Positions 55,722-63,869 of a stretch of DNA of 64,000 nucleotides are shown one piece after another. Made by a program: the position numbers and the translations under genes. Origin of the DNA: PALSA-693 sp963834725. GTDB lineage: Bacteria; Actinomycetota; Acidimicrobiia; Acidimicrobiales; Palsa-688. The notes below the pieces were generated by a model that ran no database searches, was not told where the DNA came from, and saw nothing but the letters and a program-made list of their open reading frames with translations. Within the stretch, counting starts at the first letter, position 1. The number at the start of each line of letters is the position of its first letter. The DNA is taken from positions 2,852,001 through 2,916,000 of the forward strand of contig CAWICN010000001.1 of the NCBI GenBank assembly GCA_963834725.1. The letters are read 5' to 3'.

Positions 55722-56528
55722 ATGACCGAGGAGCATCGTCGTCAGGAGTTACGGGCGGACTGCGGTGCGTGCTCGGGTCTCTGCTGCGTGGCATCCGCCT
55801 TCGCGGTCTCGGCCGATTTCCCGATCAACAAGCCGGCTGGCACGGCTTGCCCGAACCTCACTCTCGACTACCGCTGCCGGATCCACGAACGCCTTCGCGA
55901 TGCGGGTTTCTCCGGCTGTGCCGCCTTCGACTGCTTCGGGGCCGGCCAGCGGACCACCCACGCGTTCGGGGGGAGCAACTGGCGAACCGATCCCAGCGTG
56001 GCCGAGCCGATGTTCCGGGTGTTCGGAGTGCTCCGGCTACTGCACGAGATCCTCTGGTACCTGGAGGAAGCTTGCGATCGGTTGCCGGAGGGAGATCTGC
56101 GCCAAGAAGCCCGCCGGCGGCGCCGGCAGATCCGGCGCCTGGCGAAAGCTCCACCGGAAGAGCTGATTGCCCTGGATGTGGCCGGGGAACAGGCAGAAGC
56201 CGGGACGCTGCTGGAGCAGGTGAGCCGGGTCCTGCGTGACGGCCCGCAAATCGGTGTCGATCTCCGGGGTGCCGACCTGGCCGGTCGCCGGCTTCGGCGA
56301 GCCGATCTGCGCCGGGCGGACCTTCGCGGCGCATGCCTTATCCGGACCGATCTGCGGGGCGCGGACCTTCAGCTCGCCGACCTGCTCGGCGCCGACTTTC
56401 GGGGTGCAGATCTGCGGACAGCCAACCTGGACGGCGCCCTCTTCCTGACCCAAATCCAGGTGCAGGCGGCGGTGGGAGATGCCAGCACGGTCCTGCCGTC
56501 CGTGCTCTTACGTCCGCCGCACTGGTGA
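55722..56528 (+). CDS. Cys-rich pentapeptide-repeat protein
   Basis: 268 aa from ATG 55722. The N-terminal part has a cysteine cluster (DCGACSGLCC, CPNL, CRIHE, CAAFDCFGAGQ) that resembles the YkgJ-like metal or iron-sulfur-binding region seen in actinobacterial pentapeptide-repeat proteins. A helical linker follows, then about nine pentapeptide repeats (ADLAGRRLRRADLRRADLRG onward). The function is not established. It is divergent from the DUF35 gene across about 185 bp of GC-rich DNA. Confidence 0.9.
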   Translation: MTEEHRRQELRADCGACSGLCCVASAFAVSADFPINKPAGTACPNLTLDYRCRIHERLRDAGFSGCAAFDCFGAGQRTTHAFGGSNWRTDPSVAEPMFRVFGVLRLLHEILWYLEEACDRLPEGDLRQEARRRRRQIRRLAKAPPEELIALDVAGEQAEAGTLLEQVSRVLRDGPQIGVDLRGADLAGRRLRRADLRRADLRGACLIRTDLRGADLQLADLLGADFRGADLRTANLDGALFLTQIQVQAAVGDASTVLPSVLLRPPHW

Positions 56529-56607
56529 TGCTTCGGGCACCGCCTGATAGTGGCGTGTCACGGGAACCCGGACTGGCCCCACGCTCGAGCCACTGGGGCC
56601 GATTCGT

Positions 56608-57744
56608 TTATCGCACCGTCCGGAAGAACGCGCGCACTTCGTCGACGAAGATCTCCGGTTGCTCGAAGGCGGCGAAGTGTCCTCCTACCGGCGGTTCACC
56701 CCAGTAGCGGATGTCCTGGTACTGGCGGGCCGCCCATCGCCGGGACGCCCGGAATATCTCCTTGGGGAACACCGAGCCTCCCATCGGCACGCTGACCGGG
56801 TCGAACGTAAACGCCCGGAACGACTCCCAGTACATGCGGGCCGAGGAGGCCGCGGTTTGCGGGAGCCAGTAGAGCATGACGTTGTCGAGTACGCGGTCCG
56901 CCCCGAGGGCACCGACGGGGTCACCAGAGGTGTCGGTCCACGACCAGAACTTCTCGAGAATCCACGCGCACTGCCCCGCGGGCGAGTCGACGAGCGCGTA
57001 TCCGATCGTCTGCGGCCTCGTGGACTGCTGTTTCGAATAACCTGAGTCCCAGTCGTTGTAATAGGTGACGGCCGCCATCGATTCCTGCTCCGCCTCCGTC
57101 AGCTCGCCGTCGTCGGGGCCCGGGAAGCCGATGACCATGTTCAGGTGGATGCCCACCACATGCTCGGGATCCTGGAGCCCAAGGCTGGTGGTCACCCCCG
57201 AACCCCAATCTCCGCCTTGCGCCCCGTACCGGTTGTAGCCGAGTCGCGCCATGAGCTGCGCCCACGCCCGGGCCGTCCGCTGCAACCCCCACCCAGGCGA
57301 TGACGGCTTGTCGCTGAAGGCGTACCCGGGCAGCGACGGGATGACCAGGTGGAAGGCGTCCGCGGCGTCGGCGCCATGGGCGCCGGGGTCGGTCAGCGGA
57401 CCGATAACCTCGAGGAACTCGACAAAGGACCCGGGCCACCCGTGCGTCATCACCAGCGGCAAGGCGTCTGGGTGAGGCGAAGGCACGTGCAGGAAGTGGA
57501 TGCCGAGCCCATCGATCTCGGTCCTGAATTGGGGAAAGGAGTTAAGCCGCTCCTCTCGTTCGCTCCATCTGTAACCGTCGGCCCAATAATGGCAGAGGTC
57601 TCGCACGTAGCCGAGCGGTACCCCCTGAGACCAGTCATCGACGGTCTCCGGCTCCGGCCACCGCGTCCGGCTCAGGCGGTTGGCCAGGTCGTCGATCTCC
57701 TCGGGCCGGATTTCGATGCGGAACGGGATGATCTCGTGCGTCAT
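56608..57744 (-). CDS. Epoxide hydrolase with EHN N-terminal domain
   Basis: 378 aa. N-terminal EHN domain begins PFRIEIRPEEIDDLANRLSRTRWP. The catalytic core has MTHGWPGSFVEFLEVIGPL (residues 99-118), the nucleophile Asp179 in GAQGGDWGS, and the general-base His in VGGHFAAFEQPE. Two Tyr in the cap domain are likely ring openers. Typical soluble actinobacterial epoxide hydrolase, of unknown substrate. Start ATG 57744. Confidence 0.95.
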   Translation of the reverse strand: MTHEIIPFRIEIRPEEIDDLANRLSRTRWPEPETVDDWSQGVPLGYVRDLCHYWADGYRWSEREERLNSFPQFRTEIDGLGIHFLHVPSPHPDALPLVMTHGWPGSFVEFLEVIGPLTDPGAHGADAADAFHLVIPSLPGYAFSDKPSSPGWGLQRTARAWAQLMARLGYNRYGAQGGDWGSGVTTSLGLQDPEHVVGIHLNMVIGFPGPDDGELTEAEQESMAAVTYYNDWDSGYSKQQSTRPQTIGYALVDSPAGQCAWILEKFWSWTDTSGDPVGALGADRVLDNVMLYWLPQTAASSARMYWESFRAFTFDPVSVPMGGSVFPKEIFRASRRWAARQYQDIRYWGEPPVGGHFAAFEQPEIFVDEVRAFFRTVR

Positions 57745-57877
57745 GGCCTAATCCTGACAGGCCATCTCGGCTCCCGCACCCGCCGAGGTCCGATCGGCTG
57801 CTCGGGCCGCCAGCTGCGAAAGGCGTGAGGCCGTTCGCCGTTAGCGACCGGCCCGTAGACGCCCGGGTTCGCGAAAC

Positions 57878-58228
57878 CTACAGAAGCCCGCTTACCTCAT
57901 GCACGTCGCCGCACGAGATTCCGAGCGCTTCGTGATGTTGACGAACGGCGTCAGCGTCCGGAGCCTCCAGAAGGCAGTAAACCCTGCCGTCAGGGTTGTG
58001 ATACAGCGCATTTCGTTCATCCCCTTGCTCAAGCCGGCAGTAAAGGCTAGCCCAACGATTCCCCCAGTGGATCAGAGTGCAGGTCGTGCCGTCACCCGAT
58101 TGCTTGTCGAGGTAGTAGGTCACCCGCCCATGATGGGCGACGCATTTCGGCAGCCCGAATCGCGGTGGGTCGGAAGCGGCTAATGCGTCATTCTCGCTGC
58201 TACACCGGATCGGCCGGATTGGCGACAA
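57878..58228 (-). CDS. DUF4242-like small protein, N-terminus doubtful
   Basis: 116 aa. Only the last part (YHNPDGRVYCLLEAPDADAVRQHHEALGI) looks like the DUF4242/nickel-binding-like family, with the conserved YC-x-EAP pattern. The first 70 residues (many Cys, no clear fold) do not match, so an upstream frameshift or a different start is possible. The gene is flanked by 130 bp on each side without clear signals. Confidence 0.4.
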   Translation of the reverse strand: MSPIRPIRCSSENDALAASDPPRFGLPKCVAHHGRVTYYLDKQSGDGTTCTLIHWGNRWASLYCRLEQGDERNALYHNPDGRVYCLLEAPDADAVRQHHEALGISCGDVHEVSGLL

Positions 58229-58355
58229 CCACGTCGCCAGAAGCTCGGGTCATGGTGACGACGGTAGCATCGACAAGTCGCCAACCTCTCCTCCAATGGC
58301 CGAACTCGCAAGTGGGCACAACGCACCCGTCGGGTCCACCTATTAGGGTCGGTGC

Positions 58356-58757
58356 ATGACCATCAAGTTGACGAAGGATTCAATCGACCTCGGTATCGTC
58401 ACGACCAATCCCGAGGCGATGACCAGCTTCTACCGCGACGTACTAGGTTTCGAAGACGGCGGTCAGATGGCCCTTCCCGGCGGCTCGATGACACGGCTCA
58501 TGTGCGGCACCAGCGTGATCAAGTTGGTGACCAACACCAAGCCACCGGCCGCGACCGCACCCGCAGGAGGGATCGGAGGTGCCACCGGGTACCGGTACTG
58601 GACCATCTCGGTCGCCAACTTGCAGGAAATCGTGGACGCCTGTGAACGCGCCGGGCAGAAGATCATCGTTCCGATCACCGAGATCCGCCCCGGTGCCACC
58701 ATCGCTATCGCAGAGGATCCGGACGGAAACTGGGTAGAATTTCTGGCTTCAACGTGA
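58356..58757 (+). CDS. VOC/glyoxalase-like protein
   Basis: 133 aa. VOC fold signatures: IDLGIVTTNPEAMTSFYRDVLGFEDGG and IAIAEDPDGNWVEFLAST. Metal ligands could be Glu126 and His or Gln residues; the usual N-terminal His ligand is replaced by Gly-Ile (DLGIV), so metal binding is not certain. The role is unknown. Start ATG 58356. Confidence 0.9.
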   Translation: MTIKLTKDSIDLGIVTTNPEAMTSFYRDVLGFEDGGQMALPGGSMTRLMCGTSVIKLVTNTKPPAATAPAGGIGGATGYRYWTISVANLQEIVDACERAGQKIIVPITEIRPGATIAIAEDPDGNWVEFLAST

Positions 58758-58769
58758 CCGGGCTGCAGG

Positions 58770-59225
58770 TCAGGTAACCCGATACACCTCGTACAGGACG
58801 CTCCCTGGTCCAAGGCGGCCCCTCGCCACGAATACCGTCTGATTGACCCAGGCGTACCGCGGATCACCGGTTTCCAATCGTGGTGTGGTCCGAAAGTAGT
58901 GATCACCAAACTCAGTACCCTGGTCGCCGCCGGCGAGGGCGGCGGCGACCTTCGCGTTGGTTTCCAGCAGGCCTGTATAGGTCAGATACAGCAGGGCATG
59001 GTCGTCGGTCTGAATCTGGGCTCGAACGTCCAGGCGTCCAAATCCGTCAGGACCGATCAGAACCCAATCAGCACCAGCACCGACGAGAGCTCCGCTGATT
59101 CGATCGCCCTTCACCCATCCGCCCGTCACCGAAGCGACCGCTCTCGTCCCGTAGGGTCCGCTCCCCACCAAGAGCCTGGCCGGCGAGATGGTCGCTTCGA
59201 AGGTGAACTCGAGTTCCAGTTCCAT
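58770..59225 (-). CDS. DUF3237 family protein
   Basis: 151 aa: MELELEFTFEATISPARLLVGSGPYGTRAVASVTGGWVKGDRISG, GRLDVRAQIQTDDHALLYLTYTG, DHYFRTTPRLETGDPRYAWVNQTVFVARGRL, with the terminal VLYEVYRV. These match DUF3237, a beta-barrel family of unknown function often near enzymes of aromatic or lipid degradation. It converges on the VOC gene. Confidence 0.92.
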   Translation of the reverse strand: MELELEFTFEATISPARLLVGSGPYGTRAVASVTGGWVKGDRISGALVGAGADWVLIGPDGFGRLDVRAQIQTDDHALLYLTYTGLLETNAKVAAALAGGDQGTEFGDHYFRTTPRLETGDPRYAWVNQTVFVARGRLGPGSVLYEVYRVT

Positions 59226-59413
59226 GATCGGACCTTACTCAGAGTCCAACGTCGGTAGCGGGTGGAGCATCGGGGACGCGCGATCTCCAGCGCCGCTGTC
59301 GGTCGAGCGAGCCTCCGCAGCTAAATACGACGAGCTCCCCGCCTGGATGGCCCGATGGCCCGCCCGGGTGGCTTGTGATGATCGGCTGACCCCTGAGCAG
59401 GGCATACCTCGAG

Positions 59414-59484
59414 AGCGAGCGACGGGAATCGAACCCGCGTTCTCAGCTTGGGAAGCTGATGTTCTGCCGCTGAACTACGCTCGC
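59414..59484 (-). tRNA. tRNA-Gly (anticodon CCC)
   Basis: The reverse complement of 59414-59484 folds as a cloverleaf. Acceptor GCGAGCG pairs with CGCTCGC. The D-arm is GTTCAGCGGCAGAAC, the anticodon stem TCAGC/GCTGA has loop TTCCCAA giving anticodon CCC (reads GGG), and the T-arm GCGGG-TTCGATT-CCCGT has one G-T pair. CCA is not encoded. The anticodon arm and T-arm are intact, so the gene is probably functional. Confidence 0.93.
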
Positions 59485-59695
59485 AAGGACCAGGTTGCGA
59501 AGCGTAGCGGACAAGCCCGCGCCCTGCCGGGCGACCCGATAGCGGCTCCGCGTCGGCCTCGGTCCCCGGAACGGGTAGCGGCGGGAGCCACGGATAGAAC
59601 CCTCCCTTGCCCGACTGGAACCCGCCCTCGCCACCAAGTATAGTGCCCGGGCTAACACCTTACGATCGCATGTTATTGACGCTGTAACATCATCA

Positions 59696-59840
59696 TCCGA
59701 CGTGCAATGGTTAAGGCACGGGATTATGGTGAAATGCCTGGAGTGGGAACCCGCCACCTACTCCAGGAGAGCGGTACCGAGATCCGCCGCTCGGTCCGCT
59801 CCGCTGATGGCGCCCCTCGTGGGCGCCATCAGTGTCTTTT
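59696..59840 (+). ncRNA. Candidate structured RNA ending in a strong terminator
   Basis: The plus strand forms three long consecutive hairpins: 59737-59747 with 59757-59767 (11 bp, one G-U); 59769-59774 and 59776-59781 with 59796-59801 and 59790-59795 (12 bp with one bulged T); 59804-59815 with 59821-59832 (12 bp, 5-nt loop) followed by TGTCTTTT. No ORF or gene follows within 200 bp. The stretch upstream (GGTTAA, GGGA, GGTGAAA, CCCGCCAC) superficially recalls the core of cobalamin riboswitches, but the usual downstream fold and gene are absent. A promoter is not clear. I infer a small untranslated RNA or an orphan riboswitch-like relic. Confidence 0.55.
59804..59840 (+). terminator. Rho-independent terminator
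   Basis: CTGATGGCGCCC-ctcgt-GGGCGCCATCAG followed by tgtctttt: 12-bp perfect stem, 5-nt loop, T-rich tail on the plus strand only. It closes the structured RNA candidate and cannot belong to a known coding gene. Confidence 0.85.
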
Positions 59841-59848
59841 CGGGGCAG

Positions 59849-59882
59849 ATTTCCCTTGATTTTCCCTTGATTCCCCTTGATC
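59849..59882. repeat. 10-11-bp repeats after the terminator
   Basis: Three adjacent copies of ttcccttgat with small spacers (period about 10-11 bp). Non-coding. Confidence 0.85.
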
Positions 59883-60257
59883 GGTCTGGTGCGCCCGGTC
59901 AGCGTCACTCACCGAGTTCGCTCGGCGTCGGACGGCGCGCAACGGCCCGAACAAAGTGTATTTCCGGCCAATCGGGCCACTAATCATTAACTGACTATCA
60001 GCGCGAAAAGGCCGCCTTCCATACACTTATGGGGCGGCTAAACCGAACGACCGTTAGGTCATTGGTCTGCACATTGAGCGGCGCGAAACCACGCCCAGTA
60101 TCGGCTCGGACACGCGTGGTGCCGCCAGTGCCGATCCCGAGCCCTTCACTGGCGAGCCACTCGACCCTCCGCCCCGAACTCGAGGGGTAGCGACGGCCCT
60201 CCCCTGTCTGCCGGGCGCCCCGGAGCCGCGCCTGGCGGTTGGGCCAGATGAGCCGAC
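59883..60257. other. Intergenic region with an orphan operator
   Basis: No ORF is supported. It contains a short ggccgcc/ggcggc stem (about 60010-60040) and the TetR-like palindrome at 60042-60059. The 3' end of the minus-strand enoyl-CoA hydratase begins at 60258. Confidence 0.6.
60042..60059. promoter_or_regulatory. TetR-type palindromic operator
   Basis: ACCGAACG-AC-CGTTAGGT, arms matching at 7 of 8. The AACG-N2-CGTT core is usual for TetR-family operators that control fatty-acid genes in actinomycetes. It lies downstream of the enoyl-CoA hydratase end and upstream of no gene start, so its present role is unclear. Confidence 0.5.
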
Positions 60258-61034
60258 CTAGCGCCCCTGCCAGCGCGGCGGCCGGCCTTCGGCGGCGGCT
60301 CGGCGACCCTCCTCGGCATCCTCAGTGGCACCGGCCACCTTCCGCATGGTCTCGCCGAAGCGGATGGCATCCACGGTGGTGAGGTGTTGGGAGCGGATCG
60401 CCACCTCCTTGGTCGCCCGGGCCGCCAGCGGCGCGGCGGCCACCAATCGATCAGCCAGGGCTCGGGCCTCGTCCATCAGGAGCTCATGGGGAACGACCCA
60501 ACCGGCCAGGCCGATCTCCTTGGCCCGCGCCGCGTTGATTCGTTCGCCAGTGAGGAGCAGCTCCATCGCGTATTGCCAATTGATGCGCTGGGGGAGACGG
60601 ATGGCGCCCACGATGGTGGGTACCCCGAGGCGCACCTCAGGAAAGCCGAACTCGGCCCGCTCGCTGGCAATCACGAAGTCGCACCAGGTAACAAGGGTCA
60701 GCCCGTAGCCCAGGCAATGTCCGTTGACGGCCGCGATGACGGGCTTGTAGATCTCCCAGCCGCTTTCGAAGGAGTTGACCGTTGGCTTCTCCCAGAACGT
60801 GCCGGGGAACACACCGACTGCGCCCGCTCCGTGACGCATGTCCGCCCCGGCGCAAAAGGCCCGGCCGGCGCCGGTGACGATGGCCACCCACGCCTCGTCC
60901 TCGTCGCGGAAGCGACTGAAGGCGCCGTTGAGGTCCTGCCGAAGTCGGCCATCGATGGCGTTGAGCACCTCCGGACGGTTGTACGTGATGGTGGCAACAT
61001 GGCCATCGAGCTCGTAGGTGGCGTGGGCGGGCAT
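60258..61034 (-). CDS. Enoyl-CoA hydratase/isomerase family protein
   Basis: 258 aa from ATG 61034. Crotonase signatures are HVATITYNRPEVLNAIDGRLRQDL, VAIVTGAGRAFCAGADM (oxyanion loop), PVIAAVNGHCLGYGLTLVTWCDFVIASERAEFGFPEVRLGVPTI, with the final EGRRAAAEGRPPRW. Both Glu of the hydratase pair are not clearly aligned; one Glu sits at FGFPEVRLG. It may be a hydratase or isomerase. The frame upstream of 61034 is not conserved. No partner is adjacent, but the divergent SCO6745-type gene begins 220 bp away. Confidence 0.93.
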   Translation of the reverse strand: MPAHATYELDGHVATITYNRPEVLNAIDGRLRQDLNGAFSRFRDEDEAWVAIVTGAGRAFCAGADMRHGAGAVGVFPGTFWEKPTVNSFESGWEIYKPVIAAVNGHCLGYGLTLVTWCDFVIASERAEFGFPEVRLGVPTIVGAIRLPQRINWQYAMELLLTGERINAARAKEIGLAGWVVPHELLMDEARALADRLVAAAPLAARATKEVAIRSQHLTTVDAIRFGETMRKVAGATEDAEEGRRAAAEGRPPRWQGR

Positions 61035-61253
61035 ATGGACAGCATGCCCTTTCCTTTTGCGAACAGCCACCCCTCGCAGCCTTAGAGCCTTCCGGCGGTC
61101 ACCGCCCATCGTCATCGTGAAAGACCGGCTCCCGACGCCCGCCGGCGATGTGGTCCGGCCGGTCGCTGGATGATCTCGGTAACCTCCGCTGGGACGCTGG
61201 TGCTGCTCCGAGCCCTCCTCGTCTACGCTCGCCCCCATGTTGCGGAGAACCTC

Positions 61254-61991
61254 ATGACGCCGGAAGAACTGGTCGCAGACGCCTGCCCGATCATTGGTTC
61301 CCTCGGAGCCGCCTTCTACTTCACGCCGGCGACTCTCGCCAAAGGTAAAGAGTTGGGGCTCGATGGCTTTCGCTTCTACTTTCTCGGTAGAGGCGGTGTG
61401 CTCGGCGACGTGGAGCCGGCCGTCGTGCAAAGCGCCTTCGGGTACTTCGAAGCGGGCTTGGTGCGCAAGATCTGGAACTCGGCCCGTGAACGGGCCAAAG
61501 GCAGTCCTCGCGAAATCGGCCGCGCCTACCTGTCCGCCGGCTGGGACTTCGGCCGTGATCATTTCGGGGAGCTGGCAGACCTCGAGTCCTTCTGTGCGGC
61601 GGCCGAGTCCGTGGTGACGAACGCCGACCCCGCCGGGCTAGCCCTCTTCGCTGCCTTATCCGCCGAGCCTCTTGCCGACGATGTCCCGGCCCGGGCCATG
61701 CAGCTCGTGATGGCGCTGCGCGAGCTGCGCGGCAGCATTCACCTGCTTGCCGTGGTGTCGGCCGGAGTGAGCCCCAAGGTGGCCCACTATTTCCGGCGGC
61801 CGAACGAGTTCACCGACTTCGGGTATGCCGAAGCTGACGCCCCGACCCTTACTGACGAAGACCGGGCGCGCATGGCATCGGTCGACGCCCATACCGACCA
61901 CATGATGAGCCGGCTGTTCCTGCCATTGGGGGAGCAGGCGCGAACCGATCTGGCCGACGGTGTCCTCCGAATGGCCGAAGCCACGGCCTGA
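61254..61991 (+). CDS. SCO6745-type conserved actinobacterial protein
   Basis: 245 aa from ATG 61254 (MTPEELVADACPIIGSLGAAFYFTP), GGAG box 6-8 nt upstream. The family start (TLAKGKELGLDGFRFYFLGRGGVLGDVEPAVVQSAFGYF) is distinctive and matches a conserved actinobacterial protein, seen in Streptomyces SCO6745, of unknown function. It is all helical, no known catalytic motif. The following enoyl-CoA hydratase starts 49 bp downstream on the same strand. Confidence 0.88.
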   Translation: MTPEELVADACPIIGSLGAAFYFTPATLAKGKELGLDGFRFYFLGRGGVLGDVEPAVVQSAFGYFEAGLVRKIWNSARERAKGSPREIGRAYLSAGWDFGRDHFGELADLESFCAAAESVVTNADPAGLALFAALSAEPLADDVPARAMQLVMALRELRGSIHLLAVVSAGVSPKVAHYFRRPNEFTDFGYAEADAPTLTDEDRARMASVDAHTDHMMSRLFLPLGEQARTDLADGVLRMAEATA

Positions 61992-62040
61992 CCGGGTAGC
62001 ATCCCGAGCAACACCCAGGCGCAACCAAGAGGGGGTTGCT

Positions 62041-62814
62041 ATGACCTTCGATATGGTGTTGGTCGAGCGGGACGGCCCATTCGCCACCATTACGATGAAC
62101 CGACCGGATCGACGCAACGCCCTGTCGTTCGAGCACATGCGCGAGCTGATCGCGGCTTTTCGCGAGGTCGGCGAGAGCGACGCCCGAGGGGTGATCCTGG
62201 CCGGCAATGGACCGGTGTTCTCCGCCGGCCACGACTTCGCCGATATGGCTGGCGCCGATCTGATCGCGATGCGGGAGCTGCTGTGGACGTGCACCGAGCT
62301 GATGACGACCATGCAACGACTGCGCCAACCCGTGGTCGCCCGGGTGCATGCGCTGGCAACCGCGGCCGGGTGCCAATTGGTAGCCAACGCCGATCTGGCC
62401 GTCGCCGCTGAAGGGGCGGGATTCGCCACTCCCGGCGGGAAAGGTGGCTGGTTTTGTCACACCCCACTCGTCGCCGTGAGCCGGGCCGTGGGGCGCAAGC
62501 AGGCCATGGAGATGGCGCTCACCGGCGACACCATCGACGCCCGGACCGCCCTGGAGTGGGGCCTGGTCAATCGGGTGGTCGCCGCTGACGAACTCGACGC
62601 GGCCACCCTGGACCTCCTCGAGCGGGCCACCCGGGGCAGCGCCGTGTCCAAGGCGGTAGGCAAGCAGGTCCTCTACACGCAGCTTGGGATGGACCAGGAC
62701 CGGGCCTACGCCTACGCGGTCGAGGTCATGGCCGCGACGAGCCAGATGGCCGATGCCCAGGAAGGAATGGCCTCGTTCCTGGAGAAGCGCCCGCCGAAAT
62801 GGGTGGATCGATAG
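62041..62814 (+). CDS. Enoyl-CoA hydratase/isomerase family protein
   Basis: 257 aa from ATG 62041, GAGGGGG box upstream. Crotonase signatures: FATITMNRPDRRNALSFEHMREL, ARGVILAGNGPVFSAGHDFADM, PVVARVHALATAAGCQLVANADLAVAAEGAGFATPGGKGGWFCHTPL. The two usual Glu are not obvious: the oxyanion loop is kept but the second region is GGKGGWF, as in ECHDC3-like members. It ends EKRPPKWVDR. It probably shares the transcript of the SCO6745-type gene. Confidence 0.93.
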   Translation: MTFDMVLVERDGPFATITMNRPDRRNALSFEHMRELIAAFREVGESDARGVILAGNGPVFSAGHDFADMAGADLIAMRELLWTCTELMTTMQRLRQPVVARVHALATAAGCQLVANADLAVAAEGAGFATPGGKGGWFCHTPLVAVSRAVGRKQAMEMALTGDTIDARTALEWGLVNRVVAADELDAATLDLLERATRGSAVSKAVGKQVLYTQLGMDQDRAYAYAVEVMAATSQMADAQEGMASFLEKRPPKWVDR

Positions 62815-62923
62815 TCCAGAACGCCGACGGATCGGGGCTCCATCGGGCAGGACGGCCCGGCTCAGGGCTCCCGCCTTAGTACTTCGAATCTGAAGCACTC
62901 AGGTTACGCTGCGGGCGCGCCGC

Positions 62924-63869
62924 CTACGGCCACGACACCTCCACCGCGGTCCCCCGACCCGGGGCAGATTGCACGTCGAAGTTGGCCCCGATGGCCTCGG
63001 CCCGCTCGCGCATGCCGACGAGACCGAAAGTCCCGGGCCTGGCATCGACGGCAGGATTGAAGCCGGCACCGTCGTCGGTGATGCGAATCAGGCAACCAGG
63101 GACCACCTCGACGTGGATCCGGCCCGCTCCTCCATGCCTCGCCGCGTTTCCCACCGCCTCGCGCACGATCTGCGACAGCGCGTCGCGCTCGGAGGGACTC
63201 AGCCGCCGCCCGGGATCGACGTCCAGGCTCAGACCGACTCCGTGCTGCAAGGCCGCTGTGGCCGCGGTTTGGGCCAGCTCGGCGGTCGCGTCGTCGGAAG
63301 ACGGCGATGCCCGGGAAGCCACGACCCGACGGGATTCGAACAGGGCGCGCCGGGCCGCCGCCGCCACCTCGGCGCGCCATACCGGGTCGACTTCGCCGAC
63401 GCTCGACCCACTCTGGCTAGCGATGAACGCCAGGTCCTGCGCCAGGCCGTCGTGGAGGTCGCGGGCGAGCGCTCGGCGCTCATCCGCCCGCGCCAGCGCA
63501 GCCTGGGCATCCCAGCGAGATTTGATCTCCACGCACCCCCCGACCAGCCAGGGCGACCACCGCCAGAAGCCGGACCACCTCGGGGGCCAGACGGGGCCCT
63601 TCGTATGGCGCGAAGAGCGACGCCACACCCCCGAAGAGGGGACCCGCCCCGGCCAGCAGCACCATCGCGGCGGCCACGACCAGATCGCTCCGGCGCCCGT
63701 AGCGCAGGAAGCGGGCGACCGAAACGAGGGCCACAAAGGTGCCGACCAGGACCACCGCGGTGTCGACGGCGACCCGGGCGGTCGGGAGGTAGTAGAGGAA
63801 GCGCACCGGTGGTGCACCGATCACGATGGCGGTTGCGACCAGACCTGCCGCCCCGCCCCAGCACCACCT
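62924..63869 (-). CDS. Sensor histidine kinase (NarL-type HisKA_3), frameshifted and 5'-truncated
   Basis: The C-terminal 195 codons (about 63530 to 62924) give ADERRALARDLHDGLAQDLAFIASQ (HisKA_3 phosphorylation site), a dimerisation helix and an HATPase: LSQIVREAVGNAARHGGAGRI, RITDDGAGFNP, GTFGLVGMRERAEAIGA. Before it, in another frame (break near 63535 in a C-run, sense of one extra base), there are three or four membrane helices (VATAIVIGAPPVRFLYYLPTARVAVDTAVVLVGTFVALVSVARFL and AAAMVLLAGAGPLFGGVASLF). The N-terminal start is not found: the frame passes into PadR-like sequence near 63860. Whether a cognate NarL-type response regulator exists is unknown. Confidence 0.8.

Noticed and set aside
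59700..59740. tRNA-like D-arm sequence (GGTTAAGGCACGGGATTATGG)
   Set aside because: No acceptor stem, anticodon loop or T-arm can be paired with it, and the downstream hairpins belong to another structure.
59700..59770. Functional cobalamin riboswitch
   Set aside because: Short shared strings exist, but the B12-box and peripheral helices are not convincing and no B12-related gene follows.
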